Positions 5,751 through 7,547 of a stretch of DNA of 7,547 nucleotides are shown here, piece by piece. The stretch lies in contig DAOVUF010000242.1 in NCBI GenBank assembly GCA_030632725.1, positions 1 through 7,547 on the forward strand. The letters run 5' to 3'. The notes beneath the pieces were generated by a model. It was not told the DNA's origin and ran no database searches. It saw nothing but the letters and a program-made list of their open reading frames with translations. The stretch is from QNES01 sp023143415 (GTDB lineage Bacteria; Pseudomonadota; Gammaproteobacteria; Beggiatoales; Beggiatoaceae). Position 1 is the stretch's first letter. Every line of letters starts with the position of its first letter. The position numbers and the translations under genes were made by a program.

Positions 5751-5873
5751 CTTATTGATTTAACAATAAATATTATTTTTAACAGAAAAAAATAAGATTA
5801 TCATTTAAATCAATACGTTATGATTTTTAAACATCAAATTTTAGACATTGTCATCCCTTCTGGCATCAAAAAC
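5751..5873. other. AT-rich divergent intergenic stretch
   Basis: I see no gene or RNA here. The 32-codon plus frame at 5820-5918 lacks a ribosome binding site and overlaps the next promoter, so it is not called. Confidence 0.5.
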
Positions 5874-5902
5874 TTGAATATTAAGTATAACTTTGTTATA
5901 AT
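5874..5902 (+). promoter_or_regulatory. Strong-looking sigma-70 promoter, plus strand
   Basis: TTGAAT (5874-5879) and a perfect TATAAT (5897-5902) are separated by exactly 17 bp, the best promoter match in the window. Transcription would start near 5909 and run into the short frame at 5926, then through repeats toward the SWIM gene 600 bp away. The original target gene may have been disrupted by the repeat element at 5991. Confidence 0.6.
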
Positions 5903-5925
5903 AAATATTATGGTTTGAATAAACT

Positions 5926-6081
5926 ATGAAAGGAATTAAAAGGATCAAGCTCGGATTATTGGATTATTTATTCGACACTAAAATCATCGTACTCAGGGCA
6001 ACCATAAAGGATTGCCCCTACAATATTCTTATGAAGACTGACGAAAATCTTCTTATGGCAAATCCCTTGTGGTTGCCATGA
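5926..6081 (+). pseudogene. Possible truncated gene start running into a repeat element (51 codons)
   Basis: ATG at 5926 lies 24 bp after the strong promoter at 5874-5902. The first 22 codons (MKGIKRIKLGLLDYLFDTKI...) are unique sequence. The rest is read from the 128-bp inverted-repeat element and stops at TGA 6079-6081. There is no Shine-Dalgarno. It may be the remnant of a gene cut by element insertion, or a chance frame. No family is recognised. Confidence 0.25.
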
Positions 6082-6118
6082 TTATGTCGTAGGGGCAATC
6101 CCTTGTGGTTGCCTGAGT
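5991..6118. mobile_element. 128-bp element with about 30-bp terminal inverted repeats (MITE-like)
   Basis: The left end 5991-6021 (ACTCAGGGCAACCATAAAGG...CCCCTAC) is mirrored by 6089-6118 with few mismatches. The interior holds a further copy of the motif (ATCCCTTGTGGTTGCC, 6062-6077) able to form a TGGCAA/TTGCCA stem. It has no gene of its own. It lies between the promoter at 5874 and the SWIM gene. Confidence 0.7.
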
Positions 6119-6170
6119 AGTTACAAATCATCATTCGCAGCCCCTTTTCTAGTTTGTCATTTTTCACCCT

Positions 6171-6210
6171 TGTTTGAATCAGCATTTTCAGAATGTGAGA
6201 ATTTTCATAA
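6171..6210 (+). repeat. Fragment of the long inverted-repeat arm
   Basis: TGTTTGAATCAGCATTTTCAG with GTGAGAATTTTCAT matches the outer arm of the element at 2516-2830 (left-arm orientation). Only the outer 40 bases are present. Confidence 0.7.
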
Positions 6211-6212
6211 CG

Positions 6213-6247
6213 ACTCAGGGCAACCATAAAGGTATGCAGCCTACAAT
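6213..6247 (+). repeat. Partial end of the 128-bp element family
   Basis: ACTCAGGGCAACCATAAAGG is identical to the left end of the element at 5991. The next bases differ (GTATGCAGC) before CTACAAT resumes. It abuts the arm fragment on the left and the 29-bp array on the right. Confidence 0.7.
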
Positions 6248-6363
6248 GTCGAATTGGAGTACAACGCTTTAGCTTTGTCGAATTGGAGTACAACGCTTTA
6301 GCTTTGTCGAATTGGAGTACAACGCTTTAGCTTTGTACAATTGGAGTACAACGCTTTAGCTTT
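6248..6363 (+). repeat. Tandem array, four 29-bp units
   Basis: Units start at 6248, 6277, 6306 and 6335. Each reads GTCGAATTGGAG...GCTTTAGCTTT; the first three are identical and the fourth begins GTACAA. There are no spacers, so this is not CRISPR. Inverted copies lie at 7481-7526, beyond the SWIM gene. Confidence 0.95.
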
Positions 6364-6381
6364 GTTGCTCTTTTTGGAGAA

Positions 6382-6440
6382 GGAAAAACGGGGTTTTTCC
6401 CTGTTTTTCCATAAGCCCCAAGTCAAACGACTTGAGGCTT
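6382..6440 (+). promoter_or_regulatory. Two hairpins in the SWIM gene leader, possible attenuator or terminator
   Basis: GGAAAAAC (6382-6389) can pair with GTTTTTCC at 6393-6400 or with a second copy at 6403-6410. Next, AAGCC-C-CAAGTC (6413-6424) pairs with GACTTG-A-GGCTT (6429-6440), an 11-bp stem with one mismatch and an AAAC loop. Only TT and a short A/T stretch follow, so termination would be weak. It lies 71 bp before the SWIM start. Confidence 0.4.
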
Positions 6441-6511
6441 TAAGTTGATTTTGAGAATAGGTGTGTTTTGATGTTTTACCTTTTTGCCTGCAACGATACA
6501 TTAACTGTTTT

Positions 6512-7114
6512 ATGACAAAAAAACAAAGTAAACCAGAACCATCTAAAGTAGAACAATTTAAAGCGTTGACTTGGATTGAACTCACCAATTGGGCCGGTTC
6601 AACTATTGTCTCAAGGGGAAAAACTTATCAACAGGGTAAGCGTGTGAGTCAATTGGCTAAAACGCCTGATGGAAAATTAGTCGCTTGGGTAAAAGGGACA
6701 GACATTTATGCGACTCAGGTAGAGATAAATGCTAATGGTTCGCTTGATTCTAACTGTTCTTGTCCTTATTGGGCTACTTGCAAACATGCGGTTGCCGTTG
6801 TGCTTGAATACTTGGAACACGTCAAAAAAGGTAAGAATGTCCCCTTTACAGACAGTGATGATCAACGTCTTTCGCAACGTCGTTCCAGTTGGGATGATGA
6901 TGACATGGAATATTCGGAGGAAAAAATGACGACTACAAGCATTTTTCGTGAATATTTAGCGCCCTATTTACAAAAGGTGCAAACACTGCTGCAAGAAAAG
7001 GGCAGAAAAAAAGAATGGGAAGTTTATCTTCAAGATTTGCGAATAGCTCATGCACGTAAGAGGCGTTTGTTAGAAGTCCTTGACGGTTTGGGCGGAAAGC
7101 GTATTATTGACTAG
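6512..7114 (+). CDS. Short SWIM zinc-finger protein
   Basis: This is a 200-residue protein. Residues 17-101 match the N-terminal part of bacterial SWIM proteins: ALTWIELTNWAG, then a GKTYQQGKRV segment, then DGKLVAWVKGTDIY. The zinc finger is C82-x-C84-x5-C90-x-H92 (CSCPYWATCKHAVAVVLEYL). An acidic linker (127-137, DDDDMEYSEE) leads to a helical, basic C-terminus (145-200) rich in K/R/E. SWIM fingers are thought to bind DNA or protein partners, and the cellular role here is unknown. Many family members are much longer, so this is a compact or internally shortened form. The start at 6512 (MTKKQSK) is preferred to the in-frame ATG at 6461, whose extra 17 residues (MCFDVLPFCLQ...) look unlike the family and overlap the leader. 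Neither start has a strong ribosome binding site. The gene stands alone and diverges from the lipid genes. Confidence 0.75.
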   Translation: MTKKQSKPEPSKVEQFKALTWIELTNWAGSTIVSRGKTYQQGKRVSQLAKTPDGKLVAWVKGTDIYATQVEINANGSLDSNCSCPYWATCKHAVAVVLEYLEHVKKGKNVPFTDSDDQRLSQRRSSWDDDDMEYSEEKMTTTSIFREYLAPYLQKVQTLLQEKGRKKEWEVYLQDLRIAHARKRRLLEVLDGLGGKRIID

Positions 7115-7280
7115 AAAGCGAAAATACCCAAACCATTCCTGAAATGTGGTTAAATCTCATCTCTTGCAGCAAACATTAAGGCAATGAAAATTGATATTGT
7201 GGCAGAATCGTCTTGTGGATGACTCATTTTAGTTGAAGTCAAAAAAACTCAAACTCCAATCGGGTTGACTCTGGAATGGT
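7115..7280. other. Intergenic stretch after the SWIM gene
   Basis: Stops occur in all plus frames. I see no gene, RNA or convincing terminator. AGTCAA near 7236 and TTGACT near 7265 could pair only across a wide loop. Confidence 0.5.
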
Positions 7281-7321
7281 TTCGAGGCTAAAGTTTTTTT
7301 AAAGAAAAACTTTAGCCTCGA
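7281..7321. repeat. TTCGAGG hairpin, copy 3
   Basis: The 17-bp perfect arms are 7282-7298 and 7305-7321, with core GCTAAAG as in copies 1 and 2 and loop TTAAAG. It is the first of two hairpins in tandem and lies 166 bp after the SWIM stop. Confidence 0.9.
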
Positions 7322-7330
7322 GTGGTGGTT

Positions 7331-7371
7331 TTCGAGGTTTTCGTTTTTTGAAAAAAAACGAAAACCTCGAA
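7331..7371. repeat. TTCGAGG hairpin, copy 4 with a different core
   Basis: The perfect 19-bp arms 7331-7349 and 7353-7371 have ends TTCGAGG/CCTCGAA but core TTTTCG/CGAAAA in place of GCTAAAG/CTTTAGC; the loop is GAA. It is 10 bp from copy 3. Confidence 0.9.
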
Positions 7372-7428
7372 ATGATGAATGAAAAAAATGTAAGCAATTG
7401 TTTTTTAGCATAATATTTATTGTAACGG

Positions 7429-7481
7429 AAGAAAAATGGGATCAACTTTTGATTAAAAAAGCCGAATTTTCACCACCCCAG
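7429..7481 (-). repeat. Dispersed repeat copy 2 (partner at 2281-2333)
   Basis: Read on the minus strand it begins CTGGGGTGGTGAAAATTCG, identical over 19 bp to 2281-2299, and continues through TTAATCAAAAGTTGATCCCA, similar to the other copy. It joins the 29-bp repeat copies directly at 7481. Confidence 0.7.
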
Positions 7482-7526
7482 CGTTGAACTCCAATTGTAC
7501 AAAGCTAAAGCGTTGAACTCCAAATT
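7481..7526 (-). repeat. Inverted copies of the 29-bp repeat
   Basis: AAAGCTAAAGCGTTGAACTCC (7501-7521) is the reverse complement of the unit in the 6248-6363 array with one change (GAACTCC for GTACTCC). A truncated second copy GCGTTGAACTCCAATTGTAC occupies 7481-7500. Confidence 0.85.
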
Positions 7527-7547
7527 ACCTCCGCACACAACACCACA

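Noticed and set aside
5820..5918. Plus-strand frame of 32 codons starting at 5820
   Set aside because: No ribosome binding site, AT-rich composition, and it overlaps the strong promoter at 5874-5902.
6248..6363. CRISPR array
   Set aside because: The four 29-bp units are directly adjacent with no spacers, and no cas gene is present.
6018..6588. Two minus-strand frames (6018-6293, 6298-6588)
   Set aside because: They translate the repeat elements and the 29-bp array, as shown by the repeated peptide, and overlap the SWIM gene.
6677..6929. Frames of 66 codons on both strands
   Set aside because: Both are shadows within the SWIM gene.
7281..7371. Intrinsic terminators for the SWIM gene
   Set aside because: The T-tract is in the stem next to the loop and no U-run follows the stem, so they are called as repeats; termination is possible but not shown.
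7229..7411. Minus-strand frame of 60 codons
   Set aside because: It reads through the two palindromic hairpins; its Phe/Lys-rich peptide comes from the A and T runs.

Overview
The window reads as chromosome from an AT-rich gammaproteobacterium crowded with short repeats. The N-terminus of a TamB-type protein points to Proteobacteria. A heptamer repeat in a gene leader, several small inverted-repeat elements and many palindromic hairpins resemble what is described for large sulfur bacteria (Beggiatoa, Thioploca, Thiomargarita). That assignment is an inference from style; no marker gene is present to prove it.

Layout. 1-2129 (minus) is the 5' part of tamB, running off the left edge, with almost perfect in-frame tandem repeats of 162 codons. 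2130-2910 has no convincing gene. It holds a heptamer repeat in the tamB leader, a palindromic promoter region that could fire both ways, a 24-codon reading frame with a good ribosome binding site, an 81-bp element with perfect 18-bp terminal inverted repeats, and a roughly 315-bp long inverted repeat carrying a nested hairpin. 2911-5661 (minus) holds three genes read in the order nucleotidyltransferase, CobD/HisC-like PLP enzyme, CDP-alcohol phosphatidyltransferase. The last two are 1 bp apart. The first is separated from them by 233 bp of hairpin repeats. 5662-6511 is a divergent intergenic region with a strong-looking plus-strand promoter that runs into a 128-bp inverted-repeat element, more repeat fragments, and four tandem 29-bp repeats. 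6512-7114 (plus) is a short SWIM zinc-finger protein. 7115-7547 is non-coding, with two tandem hairpins and inverted copies of repeats seen earlier.

How the genes may work together. The three-gene minus-strand set has the chemistry of a phospholipid or phosphoglycan head-group pathway. A CobD-like PLP enzyme could make a phospho-amino-alcohol (for example phosphoethanolamine from phosphoserine), a LicC/PntC-like cytidylyltransferase could activate it with CTP, and a CDP-alcohol phosphatidyltransferase could pass it to a lipid. An alternative is a PssA-like step using CDP-diacylglycerol. This pathway is inferred from family membership and gene order. TamB, linked in other bacteria to phospholipid movement to the outer membrane, lies downstream on the same strand, but 0.8 kb of repeats separates it from the set.

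The most notable structural signal is a family of five hairpins that share TTCGAGG...CCTCGAA ends but have different, still self-complementary cores. They sit between or after genes throughout the window.
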